Shown here one piece after another: positions 40,154-48,850 of a DNA stretch of 64,000 nt. Under the pieces are notes generated by a model that worked only from the letters and a program-made list of their open reading frames with translations, did no database searches and was not told where the DNA came from. The translations under genes and the position numbers were made by a program. The stretch is from Actinomadura madurae (GTDB lineage: Bacteria; Actinomycetota; Actinomycetes; Streptosporangiales; Streptosporangiaceae), in contig NZ_FOVH01000014.1 of NCBI RefSeq assembly GCF_900115095.1, positions 124,001 through 188,000 on the forward strand, given 5' to 3'. Numbering within the stretch: position 1 is the first letter of the stretch; each line of letters begins with the position of its first letter.

Positions 40154-42247
40154 TTACTTCGCCGGGGTCCCGCGGACCGTCAGGTCGCGGAGCCGGCCGA
40201 TGTTGTCGAACGAGCCGAAGCCCACCCGGCCGGAACCGAGTGTCGTGTCGATGGCCGTGAAGACCGGGCGGGTCTTCCCGTCCACGTACACGGCCGTCTC
40301 ACCGGTGCCCGCGCAGTGCGTCACGCTGACGCGGTGCCACGCCTCGTCGGTGATGGACGGGGGCGCTCCGTGCGACCGGTTGGCGTTCCACTGCTGGTCG
40401 ATCCGCAGCCGGTCCGCGCCGTTCACCAGGTAGATCCCGTTGTGCGGGTAGATGGTGTTGTCGCTGGAGAGATGGGCGTAGTAGAAGTGCGTGTCGTCCT
40501 GGTAGCCGAAGACGACGATCACATCCCGGTTGCTGACCGACACCGGTGTGTCGAGCCGCACCCGCGCGTCGATCCGCGTCGAGGTGAACGCCGGCCCCTT
40601 CTTCAGGACCGCGTACTCGAACGGGCGGCGCGGCCCGGGGCGCTCCTCACCGGCCTCGGCGAGGATGACCTGGTCGCCGGGGAACTTCCACTTGGACGGG
40701 GTCACCGGCGCCCAGTTCTTCCCGGCCATGGCGTGCCCGACCCTGACCGGGCCGGCCTTGCAGTCCGCGAACCGCTTGGTCCCGACGATCTTCCAGATCT
40801 TGCCGTTGGCCTTGGCGAGCAGGTAGGGCTCGCCCTTGGCGTCCGAGCCGTAGCGCAGGTCGACCCGCTCGTCGCCGGCCAGCTCCTTCATCGTGACGGG
40901 CTTGCCGGAGGTGTCGTACGCGGTCATCTCGTAGATCTGCGCGCGGTTCCTCCCGGTCGCGTCGTGCTTCATCTCCGACTCTTCGGTGTACATGAGCCGG
41001 CCGTCCACGATGTCGGTGAACAGGTACTTGCCGCGCAGCGCGGGCAGCTTCGAGCCCCGGTAGACGTAGCCGCCGGAGATGGCGTGGCCGACGTCGCTGG
41101 AGCAGTTCCAGTCGGGCGGCGGGTCGTGGTCGTACGCCGCGAGCGGGTACTCGTAGTCGTACTTGTCGTCGTCCGCGGGCAGCGGGTACAGGTGGCAGCG
41201 GTCGTCCTTGCGGAACGTGAACGCGCCCTCCCGCTCGCTCCACCCGATGTTGGCGCCGGGGTACAGCTCGTGGATCGACTCGATCTCGTGCTCGCCGATG
41301 TGCGCGAGGAACATCCGGTGCGTCCCGCCGGTGTCCCAGCTGAACCGGTGCGGGTCGCGCATGCCGTAGGCGTAGATCTCGCCGACCTTGCCGGCCTGCC
41401 CGGCGTACGGGTTGTCGGCCGGGATGCCGTACTTGCCGTTGGCGCTGTCGTTCCCGGACGGGTCGATCCGCAGGATCTTGCCCTGCGGGACGCCGAGGTT
41501 CTGCGGGTCGCCGCCGTTGTCGCCGACGTTGCCGTTGCCGCCGTCGCCGACCGACAGGTAGAGCTTGCCGTAGTCGGCGTCGCCGGGACGCGCGTTGGGG
41601 TTGAAGTCGATCTGCTGGAGGTTGTGGATCCGCCCGGCGAACCCGATGCGCAGCAGCTCCCGGTGGGTGCCGGAGAACGTGTTCGCCTTCGGGTCGGACG
41701 CCGTCCACTCGTCGATCACGCCGTGGTAGCCGGTCTTCGGCTGCGGCGTGAGGTCGGGCTTCTTGGTCGTCAGCGCGTCCCCGGCCTCGACGTGCGCGGT
41801 GTAGAACTTCCCGTTCTTCGCGAAGTCGGGGTGGAACGCGACGAACCCGAAGCCCTGTCCCAGCCCGGCCTGGGAGAAGAAGTCGGGGGCGAACGTGGCC
41901 GCGACGTCGAGGTAGACGTGCGGGGTGCGGGTCTTCTTGTCGAGCAGGTACAGGTTGCCGTTCAGGTCGGGCACGTAGAGGCGGCCCGACCGGTCGGGGA
42001 CCTCACCGACGTAGTTGATGCGGTTCCACCGCAGCAGCCGGGGGTCGGTCGGGGTGCCGGTCGGCTTCGACTTCGGCAGCTGCGCGACCTCCTGCAGCAC
42101 GAGGCCGAGCCCGGAGGGGGCGGGGTCGTCGGGGATCGGGTCGAGGATCGGCGCGTCGTCGCGCGCCTGCGCCGCCGGCGGCGCGGCGAGCAGCGGCAGC
42201 AGCAGCGCCGCGATCGTGAGGAGACACCAATGAAGTTTTCTTCGCAT
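40154..42247 (-). CDS. Secreted PQQ-type sugar dehydrogenase (GSDH) with C-terminal LamG-like domain
   Basis: A 697-residue exported protein. A signal peptide (RKLHWCLLTIAALLLPLLAAPPAAQA) precedes a six-bladed soluble glucose/sorbosone dehydrogenase propeller, with GLGQGFGFVAFHPDF, LYLSVGDGGNGNVGDNGGDPQNLG, YGMRDPHRFSWD, HIGEHEIESI and NIGWSEREG. The last 200 residues form a second, concanavalin-like domain (RIDARVRLDTPVSVSNRDVIVVFGYQDD). It would oxidise sugars outside the cell. Two LacI-type operators lie 36-61 bases before the start, matching those at the ABC/LacI locus. Its signal peptide starts at ATG 42247; ribosome-site support is weak. Confidence 0.88.
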   Translation of the reverse strand: MRRKLHWCLLTIAALLLPLLAAPPAAQARDDAPILDPIPDDPAPSGLGLVLQEVAQLPKSKPTGTPTDPRLLRWNRINYVGEVPDRSGRLYVPDLNGNLYLLDKKTRTPHVYLDVAATFAPDFFSQAGLGQGFGFVAFHPDFAKNGKFYTAHVEAGDALTTKKPDLTPQPKTGYHGVIDEWTASDPKANTFSGTHRELLRIGFAGRIHNLQQIDFNPNARPGDADYGKLYLSVGDGGNGNVGDNGGDPQNLGVPQGKILRIDPSGNDSANGKYGIPADNPYAGQAGKVGEIYAYGMRDPHRFSWDTGGTHRMFLAHIGEHEIESIHELYPGANIGWSEREGAFTFRKDDRCHLYPLPADDDKYDYEYPLAAYDHDPPPDWNCSSDVGHAISGGYVYRGSKLPALRGKYLFTDIVDGRLMYTEESEMKHDATGRNRAQIYEMTAYDTSGKPVTMKELAGDERVDLRYGSDAKGEPYLLAKANGKIWKIVGTKRFADCKAGPVRVGHAMAGKNWAPVTPSKWKFPGDQVILAEAGEERPGPRRPFEYAVLKKGPAFTSTRIDARVRLDTPVSVSNRDVIVVFGYQDDTHFYYAHLSSDNTIYPHNGIYLVNGADRLRIDQQWNANRSHGAPPSITDEAWHRVSVTHCAGTGETAVYVDGKTRPVFTAIDTTLGSGRVGFGSFDNIGRLRDLTVRGTPAK

Positions 42248-42282
42248 TCCGGCCGTCCAAGGGTGGGGGTCGAGCGGGCCTG

Positions 42283-42308
42283 GAAAGCGCTTTCTGGAAG
42301 CGCTTTCA
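42283..42308 (-). promoter_or_regulatory. Tandem LacI-family operators upstream of the sugar dehydrogenase
   Basis: GAAAGCGCTTTC (42283-42294, perfect palindrome) and TGGAAGCGCTTTCA (42295-42308, one mismatch) follow each other with centres 13 bases apart. The centre sequence AAGCGCTT is typical for LacI/GalR regulators. The same pair, with the same spacing, occurs at 49744-49771 next to a LacI-family gene. Confidence 0.8.
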
Positions 42309-42374
42309 CGAACGTACGACCGGCCTCGCCGGACGTCAAGAGACAATTCGGCCCTGCCGCATGTGGACATCGCG

Positions 42375-43607
42375 TCACGACCGAACCCGCCGCCGCCATC
42401 CGTGGACGGCCGTAGCGGCCGCGGACACCACGAGCCCGACGGGCGCGGCGGCCGAGTGCCCCGCCAAGGTCAGCGCCATGGCCACGACCGCCCCCGGGGC
42501 CCAGATCCACGTCGCCACCGGACGCCCCGCCCGCCCCCGCCGCCGACGCGCCGCCTCCGCCGCCATAGGCGGCACGAGCGCCGGCAACGCCGCCGCCAGC
42601 ACCGTCAGCCAGTCGAGCAGCATCCGATCCACCCGCAACGCCGCCAGCACGGCCCCCGGAACCGAGATGGCCAGAACCGCCACCACCTGCCGTCCGTCAA
42701 CCCGCCCCCACCACCCCCGGCCCCCATCTCCAGCAGGGCTGGGGGTGGGGAGGAAGCGGCGGACGGCGAAGACGCCGGAGTGGACGGCGGCCAGGGTGGG
42801 GGCTATGACCGAGGCGGCGACGAACAGGTTCGCGGCCGGGAGGCCGTCCGGGCCGGCCAGGACGGCGACGACGTCGGTGGAGCCGCTGGCCGCCGCGACC
42901 CCGGCGCCCACGACGGAGGCCGCGAGCGCGGGGCCGACGAGGAGGGCCACGCAGGCCGCGAGGTCGCCGCGCCCGCGCAGGCCGACGGTGAAGTCGGGGG
43001 CCCGGACGGCGAACACCGACACGTAGCCGATGTAGCCGGCGAGGTCGGCGATCAGGACTCCGGGCGGGCCCTCCCGGGAGAACGTCACCGGCGACGTCGG
43101 CGGAGCGAGCCGCACCGCGACGATGCCGATCAGCGCGATCGCGGTGAGGGTGGTGGCGACCGCGACCGCGTTCCACCGGCCCCCGCCGGCGATCAGGATC
43201 GCGACCATCGGGACGGTCAGCGCCACCACGCCGGCCGCGTCCGGGACGCCGCCCAGCGCGGCGGCGGCCGCCCCGCCGAGCCCGACATTGAACCCGAACC
43301 AGCCGACCATCGCGGCCGCCAGCAGGGCGGTGAACGCGCGCTCGGCCATGGGCGGCAGGTAGCGCGGCGCCAGGTCGGTCATGCCCGCGTCCTCACCGGC
43401 GGGCGCCCGCAGCCCGAGCCGCCCCTGCGCGGCGAGCAGCGCCGCCATGACGGCGCCGCCCACCACGAGGACGATCAGGGGCAGCGCGCCGTCGTGGCGG
43501 CCGCCGACCTGCGCGCCGAGGACGAGCGCGCCCGGCGCCGTCCCGATGCCGAGCCAGGCGCCCGACGCCGCCCGCCACGTCCGGACCTTCGATGAGCGCT
43601 GCGTCAT
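42375..43607 (-). CDS. Cytosine/purine-permease-like membrane transporter
   Basis: A 410-residue membrane protein with about 11-12 hydrophobic helices. The N-terminal GAWLGIGTAPGALVLGAQVGG and internal VGWFGFNVGLGGAAAAALGG, ADLAGYIGYVSVFAVRAPDFT resemble nucleobase:cation symporters of the CodB group. The match is by eye and the substrate is not certain. It lies between the catabolic operon and the sugar-dehydrogenase gene on the same strand, separated from each by about 125 bases, so it may be transcribed on its own. Confidence 0.7.
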   Translation of the reverse strand: MTQRSSKVRTWRAASGAWLGIGTAPGALVLGAQVGGRHDGALPLIVLVVGGAVMAALLAAQGRLGLRAPAGEDAGMTDLAPRYLPPMAERAFTALLAAAMVGWFGFNVGLGGAAAAALGGVPDAAGVVALTVPMVAILIAGGGRWNAVAVATTLTAIALIGIVAVRLAPPTSPVTFSREGPPGVLIADLAGYIGYVSVFAVRAPDFTVGLRGRGDLAACVALLVGPALAASVVGAGVAAASGSTDVVAVLAGPDGLPAANLFVAASVIAPTLAAVHSGVFAVRRFLPTPSPAGDGGRGWWGRVDGRQVVAVLAISVPGAVLAALRVDRMLLDWLTVLAAALPALVPPMAAEAARRRRGRAGRPVATWIWAPGAVVAMALTLAGHSAAAPVGLVVSAAATAVHGWRRRVRS

Positions 43608-43728
43608 GCCCGGCCCGCCCGTTTTGTCGGCCCGCCGCGACCGGGCGAAGGGGTGTGCCGCGGGCCGGCACGAGGTTCCGGGACGGGGTCCGCGCGCACG
43701 TTCCCGCGCGGGGTGTCGGGCCGGTCCG

Positions 43729-44529
43729 TCACGCGACGTGCTCGTGGTAGCGGGAGAGGGTCAGGTCCAGGGCGTCCGGGCCCGGCATGGCCCAGACGGC
43801 GTCGTTGAAGATCTCCACTTCGATCGGGCCGGTGTAGCCGGTGGCGTCGACGGCCTCGCGGAACCGCCGCAGCTCGACGCAGCCGTCGCCGAGCATGCCG
43901 CGTCCGGTGAGGACGCCCTCGGGCAGCGGCGTCACCCAGTCGGCGACCTGGAACAGCGACAGCCGGCCCTCCGCGCCCGCGCGGGCGATGCCGGTCCAGG
44001 CGTCCGGGTCCCACCACAGGTGATAGGTGTCGATCATCACGCCCACCTGGGCGGACGGGAAGGGCGCCGCGATGTCGAGCGCCTGCGCGAGGGTGGAGAC
44101 CACGCACCGGTCGGAGCAGTACATCGGGTGCAGCGGCTCCAGCGCGAGCTGGACGCCGTGCTCGCCCGCGTAGGGCGCGAGCTCGGCCAGGACGTCGGCG
44201 ACACGGGAGCGGGCTCCGTCCAGGTCACGGGACCCCTCCGGCAGCCCGCCGCTCACCAGGCACAGTACGGACGTACCCAGTTCGGCGGCCTCCTCGATGG
44301 CGCGGCGGTTGTTCTCCACGGCGTCCTCCCGCTGGAAGAAGCCGCCCCGGCACAGGGACGTGACCGTCAGGCCGTGCTCGCGCATCAGTTTGGACGTGCG
44401 GGCCACGCCGTACTCGCCGACGGGCTCCCGCCAGAGGCCGACGCCCGTGACCCCGGCCGACGCGCAGCCGGCGGCGAGGTCGGGCAGGGGCCAGTACCGG
44501 GTCGTCCACTGGTTGAGGCTGAACCTCAT
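43729..44529 (-). CDS. Sugar phosphate isomerase/epimerase (xylose-isomerase-like TIM barrel)
   Basis: A 266-residue TIM-barrel protein of the AP-endonuclease-2/IolE-IolI type. It has FSLNQWTTRYWPLPD at the N-terminus, LALEPLHPMY and MIDTYHLWWDPD with metal-ligand Glu and His/Asp candidates, and GPIEVEIFND near the end. It likely interconverts sugar or keto-acid isomers. Start and upstream stop overlap as ATGA, so it is translated together with the DUF993 gene. It is the last gene of the catabolic operon. Confidence 0.88.
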   Translation of the reverse strand: MRFSLNQWTTRYWPLPDLAAGCASAGVTGVGLWREPVGEYGVARTSKLMREHGLTVTSLCRGGFFQREDAVENNRRAIEEAAELGTSVLCLVSGGLPEGSRDLDGARSRVADVLAELAPYAGEHGVQLALEPLHPMYCSDRCVVSTLAQALDIAAPFPSAQVGVMIDTYHLWWDPDAWTGIARAGAEGRLSLFQVADWVTPLPEGVLTGRGMLGDGCVELRRFREAVDATGYTGPIEVEIFNDAVWAMPGPDALDLTLSRYHEHVA

Positions 44530-45647
44530 CACTCGGCTCCTTGGACGGTCAGCCAGGCGCGCATCCTGTGCGCCGCGAGACCGGGGTCGGGGAAGAGCCC
44601 CGCGGCGTCGGCGAGCTGGAAGAGACGCACCATGTGCGGGACGGAACGAGCGCCCTCCAGACCGCCGACCATCCGGAAGTGCTTCTGGTGGCCGGTCAGC
44701 CAGGCCAGGAACACCACACCCGTCTTGTAGTAGTAGGTCGGGGTCTCGAAGAGGTGGCGCGCCAGCGGGACCGTCGGCGCGAAGATCTCCTCGTAGGACG
44801 CGGTGTCGCCGCCGTCGAGGGCCCGCAGCGCCGCGGCGGCGGCCGGCGCGATGGGGTCGAAGATGCCGAGGAGCGCGTCGCTGTACCCCTCGGCGTCGCC
44901 GCGGATCAGTTCCGGGTAGTTGAAGTCGTCGCCGGTGTAGAGCCGGACGCCGGGCGGCAGGCGCCGGCGGAAGGCGATTTCCCGCCCCGCGTCCAGCAGC
45001 GAGATCTTCACCCCGTCGACGCGGGACGCGTGCTCGCCGATCAGGGCGAGCAGCGCCTCGGCGGCGGTGTCCAGGTCGGGCGAGCCCCAGTAGCCCTCCA
45101 GCGCCGGGTCGAACATCGGGCCGAGCCAGTGCAGCACCGCGGGCCGCTTGACCTGGGGCAGCAGCCGCCCGTAGACCGCGGCGTAGTCGTCCGGCCCGCG
45201 CGCCGCGGCGGCCAGGTGGCGGCTCGCCATCAGCACCGGCACCGCGTCCACCGACTCGATGACGGCGAGCTGCTCCTCGTACGCCGCCACGATCTCGTCG
45301 AGGGAGGCAGGCTCCGGCGGCAGCTGGTCGGTGCCCGCTCCGCACACGATGCGGCCCCCGACTGAAAGCGCTTCCCGGCCGCTCCGCACGATGAGCTCGC
45401 GGGTCGCCGCCCAGTCCAGGCCCATGCCGCGCTGCGCGGTGTCCATGGCCTCCGCGACGCCCAGCCCGTACGACCACAGATACCGCCGGAACGCCAGCGT
45501 CGTCTCCCAGTCGAGGAATTCGCCGCCGGCCACCACGTGCGCGGCCGCGTAGGCGACCCGGGACGTGCTGGGACCGGAAGGCGGCGGGTAGGAGCGAGGC
45601 TCGCCCATCGTGTGCGGGGTCAGCGAACCCGGCAGGTCGATCTTCAC
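44529..45647 (-). CDS. DUF993 protein (aldolase-like TIM barrel)
   Basis: A 372-residue protein of the DUF993 family, related to the dihydrodipicolinate synthase / N-acetylneuraminate lyase fold. GVKISLLD contains a Lys in the position of a Schiff-base lysine, and RPAVLHWLGPMFDPALEGYWGS and LYTGDDFNYPELI are conserved blocks. It may cleave or form a C-C bond in a sugar-derived acid. Its GTG overlaps the stop of the Gfo/Idh gene (GTGA), and its own stop overlaps the next start (ATGA), so the three catabolic genes form one coupled unit. Confidence 0.87.
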   Translation of the reverse strand: MKIDLPGSLTPHTMGEPRSYPPPSGPSTSRVAYAAAHVVAGGEFLDWETTLAFRRYLWSYGLGVAEAMDTAQRGMGLDWAATRELIVRSGREALSVGGRIVCGAGTDQLPPEPASLDEIVAAYEEQLAVIESVDAVPVLMASRHLAAAARGPDDYAAVYGRLLPQVKRPAVLHWLGPMFDPALEGYWGSPDLDTAAEALLALIGEHASRVDGVKISLLDAGREIAFRRRLPPGVRLYTGDDFNYPELIRGDAEGYSDALLGIFDPIAPAAAAALRALDGGDTASYEEIFAPTVPLARHLFETPTYYYKTGVVFLAWLTGHQKHFRMVGGLEGARSVPHMVRLFQLADAAGLFPDPGLAAHRMRAWLTVQGAE

Positions 45648-46786
45648 AGCTCCGGTACCTCCAGGCGCCGGCCCTCCCGCCACGCCCGCAGCCCGAGCTC
45701 GGCGAGCTGCACGCCGCGCGCGCCCGCGTAGAAGTCCCAGGGGAAGTCCCCGTCGCCGGCGATGTGCCGCAGGAACATCTCCCACTGGGTCTTGAACCCG
45801 TTCTCGAACTCGACGTTGTCCGGGATCTCCTGCCACTGCGAGCGGAAGTCCTCGGTGGCGGGCAGGTCGGGGTTCCACACCGGCTTCGGCGTCATCGACC
45901 GGTGCTGGACCCGGCAGCGCCGCAGCCCCGCCACCGCGGACCCCTCGGTCCCGTCCACCTGGAACTCCACCAGCTCGTCGCGGAACACCCGGGTCGTCCA
46001 GGACGAGTTGATCTGCGCGACGATCCCGCCGTCCAGCTCGAAGATCCCGTAGGCGGCGTCGTCCGCGGTGGCCTCGTACGGCTTGCCGCCCTCGTCCACC
46101 CGCTCGGGGATGTGCGTCGCCCCGAGCGCCTGGACGGAGCGCACCGGCGCGATGGAGTCCAGCACGTACCGCCAGTGGCAGAACATGTCGAGGATGATCC
46201 CGCCGCCGTCCTCGGCGCGGTAGTTCCAGCTCGGGCGCTGCGCCTCCTGCCAGTCGCCCTCGAACACCCAGTAGCCGAACTCGCCGCGCACCGACAGGAT
46301 CCGCCCGAAGAACCCGCCGTCGACGAGGCGCTTCAGCTTGAGCAGCCCCGGCAGGAACAGCTTGTCCTGGACGACCCCGTGCCGCACCCCGGCCTCGTCC
46401 GCGAGCCGCGCGAGGGCCAGCGCGCCCTCCAGGTCGTCGGCCAGCGGCTTCTCGGTGTAGATGTGCTTGCCGGCCGCCACGGCGGCGCGGATCGCGTCCG
46501 CCCGCGCGCTGGTGACCTGCGCGTCGAAGTAGACGTCGATCTCCGGACGCGCCAGCGCCTCGGCCAGGTCGGTCGTCCAGGCGGTGAGCCCGTGCCGCTC
46601 GGCGAGGTCGCGCAGCTTGTCCTCGCTGCGCCCGACGAGCACGGGCTCCGGCCAGAGCACGGTGCCGTCGCCAGTGCGCACCCCGCCCTGCTCCCTGATC
46701 GCGAGGATCGAGCGGAGGAGATGCTGGCGATACCCCATCCGGCCGGTGACGCCGTTCATGACGATCCCGATGGACCTGCGTGCCAT
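45644..46786 (-). CDS. Gfo/Idh/MocA-family oxidoreductase
   Basis: A 380-residue NAD(P)-dependent sugar dehydrogenase. The Rossmann domain begins IGIVMNGVTGRMGYRQHLLRSI. EKPLADDLEGALAL is the EKP motif with the catalytic Lys, and GGGIILDMFCHW carries the conserved Asp/His region. It probably oxidises a ring hydroxyl of a sugar, polyol or derivative. GGAAGGAAC precedes the ATG. The preceding ABC ATPase ends 69 bases upstream, with a hairpin in between, so the catabolic genes may be expressed at a different level from the transporter. Confidence 0.93.
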   Translation of the reverse strand: MARRSIGIVMNGVTGRMGYRQHLLRSILAIREQGGVRTGDGTVLWPEPVLVGRSEDKLRDLAERHGLTAWTTDLAEALARPEIDVYFDAQVTSARADAIRAAVAAGKHIYTEKPLADDLEGALALARLADEAGVRHGVVQDKLFLPGLLKLKRLVDGGFFGRILSVRGEFGYWVFEGDWQEAQRPSWNYRAEDGGGIILDMFCHWRYVLDSIAPVRSVQALGATHIPERVDEGGKPYEATADDAAYGIFELDGGIVAQINSSWTTRVFRDELVEFQVDGTEGSAVAGLRRCRVQHRSMTPKPVWNPDLPATEDFRSQWQEIPDNVEFENGFKTQWEMFLRHIAGDGDFPWDFYAGARGVQLAELGLRAWREGRRLEVPEL

Positions 46787-46827
46787 CCCGTTCCTTCCTA
46801 GCCTGTCGTGTAGTGGCCGTGGCCTTC

Positions 46828-46850
46828 GCCCGCGGTGCTCCACCGCGGGC
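46828..46850 (-). terminator. Hairpin between ABC transporter and catabolic genes
   Basis: Arms GCCCGCGGTG and CACCGCGGGC (10 bp, loop CTC) lie six bases beyond the ATPase stop. It may act as a partial terminator or mRNA-stabilising element. Confidence 0.65.
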
Positions 46851-46855
46851 ACCGG

Positions 46856-47698
46856 TCAGTCCGCCGCCCCGCCCGCGCCCAGGAGCCCCCGGACGCGGTT
46901 GGTGACGCGGGCGAACTCGGGGCGGGCCATCGTGGCGGCGTAGTCGCGCTCGGCCGGCAGGTCGACGTCGATGATCTCGGCGATCGAGCCGGGCCGGTCG
47001 GTCATCACCACGACGCGGTCGGCCAGGTAGGCCGCCTCCGCGATCGAGTGCGTGACGAGCAGGACGGTCGTGCCCGTCTCCCGCCAGATCCGGTTCATCT
47101 CGACGTTGAGCTGCTCGCGGGTGAGCGCGTCGAGGGCGCCGAACGGCTCGTCCATCAGCAGGACGGGCGGCTCGTGCAGCAGCGCCCGGCACAGCGCGAC
47201 CCGCTGCTGCATGCCGCCGGACAGCTCGTGCGGCAGCGCGTCCTCGAAGCCCGTCAGGCCGGTCATCTCGATCAGCTCGGCGGTCCGCCTGCGCGCCTGG
47301 TCGGACGGCATCTTGCGCATCTCCGCCTGGAGCAGGATGTTCTTGCGGGCGCTGCGCCACTCCAGCAGCGCGGCCCGCTGGAACACGTAGCCGATGTCGT
47401 GCCGCGGCCCCGCGACCGTCTCGCCGCGCAGCCGCACCCCGCCGGACGAGGGCTTCAGCAGCCCCGCGACCAGCTTCAGCAGCGTGGACTTGCCGCAGCC
47501 GGACGGGCCGACGATGGCCACGAACTCGCCCATCGCGACGTCCAGCGACACCTCGCGCAGCGCCGTGACGTCCCGCTTGCGGGTGCGGAACCGGACCGCG
47601 ACCTCGTCGAGGCTGACCGCGCTCTCCCGCGCGGTCGCGCCCGGCCCGTCCGTCCCGGTGGCTGACTTGCTCATGATCCTCATCGCTCGTCCCGTCAT
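46856..47698 (-). CDS. ABC transporter ATPase (SsuB/TauB type)
   Basis: A 280-residue ATPase. Walker A is GPSGCGKSTLL, the signature motif is LSGGMQQRVALCRAL, Walker B is VLLMDEPFGALD and the switch His lies in LLVTHSIAEA. It belongs to the nitrate/sulfonate/taurine-type importers. ATG at 47698 overlaps the binding-protein stop (ATGA); internal ATGs at 47683 and 47674 are also possible. With the binding protein and permease upstream it makes a complete importer. Confidence 0.94.
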   Translation of the reverse strand: MTGRAMRIMSKSATGTDGPGATARESAVSLDEVAVRFRTRKRDVTALREVSLDVAMGEFVAIVGPSGCGKSTLLKLVAGLLKPSSGGVRLRGETVAGPRHDIGYVFQRAALLEWRSARKNILLQAEMRKMPSDQARRRTAELIEMTGLTGFEDALPHELSGGMQQRVALCRALLHEPPVLLMDEPFGALDALTREQLNVEMNRIWRETGTTVLLVTHSIAEAAYLADRVVVMTDRPGSIAEIIDVDLPAERDYAATMARPEFARVTNRVRGLLGAGGAAD

Positions 47699-48717
47699 CC
47701 CTGCGGTGCGGCCGACGCCTGCCAGTACTCCGACGGCGGCTTCGCCTCACCGATGACCCCGGCCTGCTGGAAGGTGGCGATCGTCGTCTTCCAGTCGCCC
47801 TCGGCGTTGACGCCCGGCGCCTTGCCCTGCGTCGCCGGCGTGTGCAGCAGCGTCAGCGTGGTCTTGAACTGCTCGGTGATGACCTTGTCGGGTGGGAGCT
47901 GCTCGGACGCGCCCGCCATGCTCGCGACGGCGCCCGCCTGGTCGCCCTCCGCCGCCGTCCACGACTCGCTGGTGGCGGCGACCATCTTCTTGACGACGTC
48001 GGCGTCGCTCTTCAGCTTCCGCTCGCCGACGATCAGGCCGTTGGAGAAGAAGTTCAGCCCGAAGTCGGCGTACCGCAGGTACGAGACCTCCTTGCCGGAC
48101 TTCTCGGCCATCGTCGGGCCCTGGTCGTTCGCGAAGCCCATCAGCCCGGCGGTCTTGCCGGACAGCACCGCGGCCATCTTCCCGGCCGGGTCGGTGTTCT
48201 GGACGGGCACGTCGCTCTCGCTGATGCCGTTCTTCTTCAGGAACACCGGGAAGGTGCGCGCCAGCGCGTCCCCGGCCGTCCCGGCGATCTTCTTGCCCTT
48301 CAGGTCGGCGGGCTTCTTGATGCCGGCCGTGGTGAACGACTGCACCGACGCGGGCGTGGTCTGCAGGAACACCCCGACGCTCTTGACGGGCATCCCCTTG
48401 TCGACGGCCGCGAGCAGCGCGGGCGTGTCGGCCCAGCCGAAGTCGGTCTGCCCGGCGCCGGTGGCCTGGACGGTCTTCTGCGAGCCCTGGCCCGCCTTGA
48501 TCTCCAGGTCGATGCCGTGCTTCTCGTAGATGCCCTTCTTCTTGCCGTAGTAGAACGGCGCGTGCTCGCCGTACGGGTACCAGTTGAGCGTCAGCGTGAC
48601 CTTGGTCAGCTTCTTGCCGGACGCGCTCGTGGTCTCGTCGGAGTCCCCACCGCAGGCGGTGCCGGTGAGCGCCAGGGCCGGGACCATGGCGGCGATGGCG
48701 AGAGTGCGGAGTTTCAT
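47695..48717 (-). CDS. ABC transporter substrate-binding lipoprotein (NMT1/SsuA type)
   Basis: A 340-residue binding protein. The signal peptide ends in the lipobox LTGTAC. The NMT1/ThiY-like fold is shown by KVTLTLNWYPYGEHAPFYYGKKKGIYEKHGIDLEIKAG, GADTPALLAAVDKGMPVKSVGVFLQTTPAS-type blocks and KKPADLKGKKIAG. Relatives bind sulfonates, nitrate or pyrimidine precursors, but in this operon a sugar-derived ligand is as likely. GGAGGG precedes the ATG. A GC hairpin lies in the 133-base gap from the permease gene. Confidence 0.92.
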   Translation of the reverse strand: MKLRTLAIAAMVPALALTGTACGGDSDETTSASGKKLTKVTLTLNWYPYGEHAPFYYGKKKGIYEKHGIDLEIKAGQGSQKTVQATGAGQTDFGWADTPALLAAVDKGMPVKSVGVFLQTTPASVQSFTTAGIKKPADLKGKKIAGTAGDALARTFPVFLKKNGISESDVPVQNTDPAGKMAAVLSGKTAGLMGFANDQGPTMAEKSGKEVSYLRYADFGLNFFSNGLIVGERKLKSDADVVKKMVAATSESWTAAEGDQAGAVASMAGASEQLPPDKVITEQFKTTLTLLHTPATQGKAPGVNAEGDWKTTIATFQQAGVIGEAKPPSEYWQASAAPQG

Positions 48718-48770
48718 GAGGCGGCCCTCCGTAAAGGGGTGGGTTGTCTCGGCCGGTGGTGTCGGACGTC

Positions 48771-48791
48771 CCGCCCGGCGGTTCCGGGCGG
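48771..48791 (-). repeat. GC hairpin between permease and binding-protein genes
   Basis: CCGCCCGG (48771-48778) and CCGGGCGG (48784-48791) form an 8-bp stem with a five-base loop in the intergenic gap, which also holds a run of G residues near 48805. Such hairpins often adjust the level of binding protein relative to permease. Confidence 0.5.
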
Positions 48792-48850
48792 ACGGTTCGG
48801 TGGCGGGGGGGGGCCGGATGTCGGCGTGCGTCCGGCGTGGGGCGGTGTCG

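Noticed and set aside
45364..45375. A single GAAAGCGCTTCC sequence resembling the LacI operators
   Set aside because: It is inside the DUF993 coding sequence, lacks the second site at 13-base spacing, and is imperfect, so a regulatory role is not supported.
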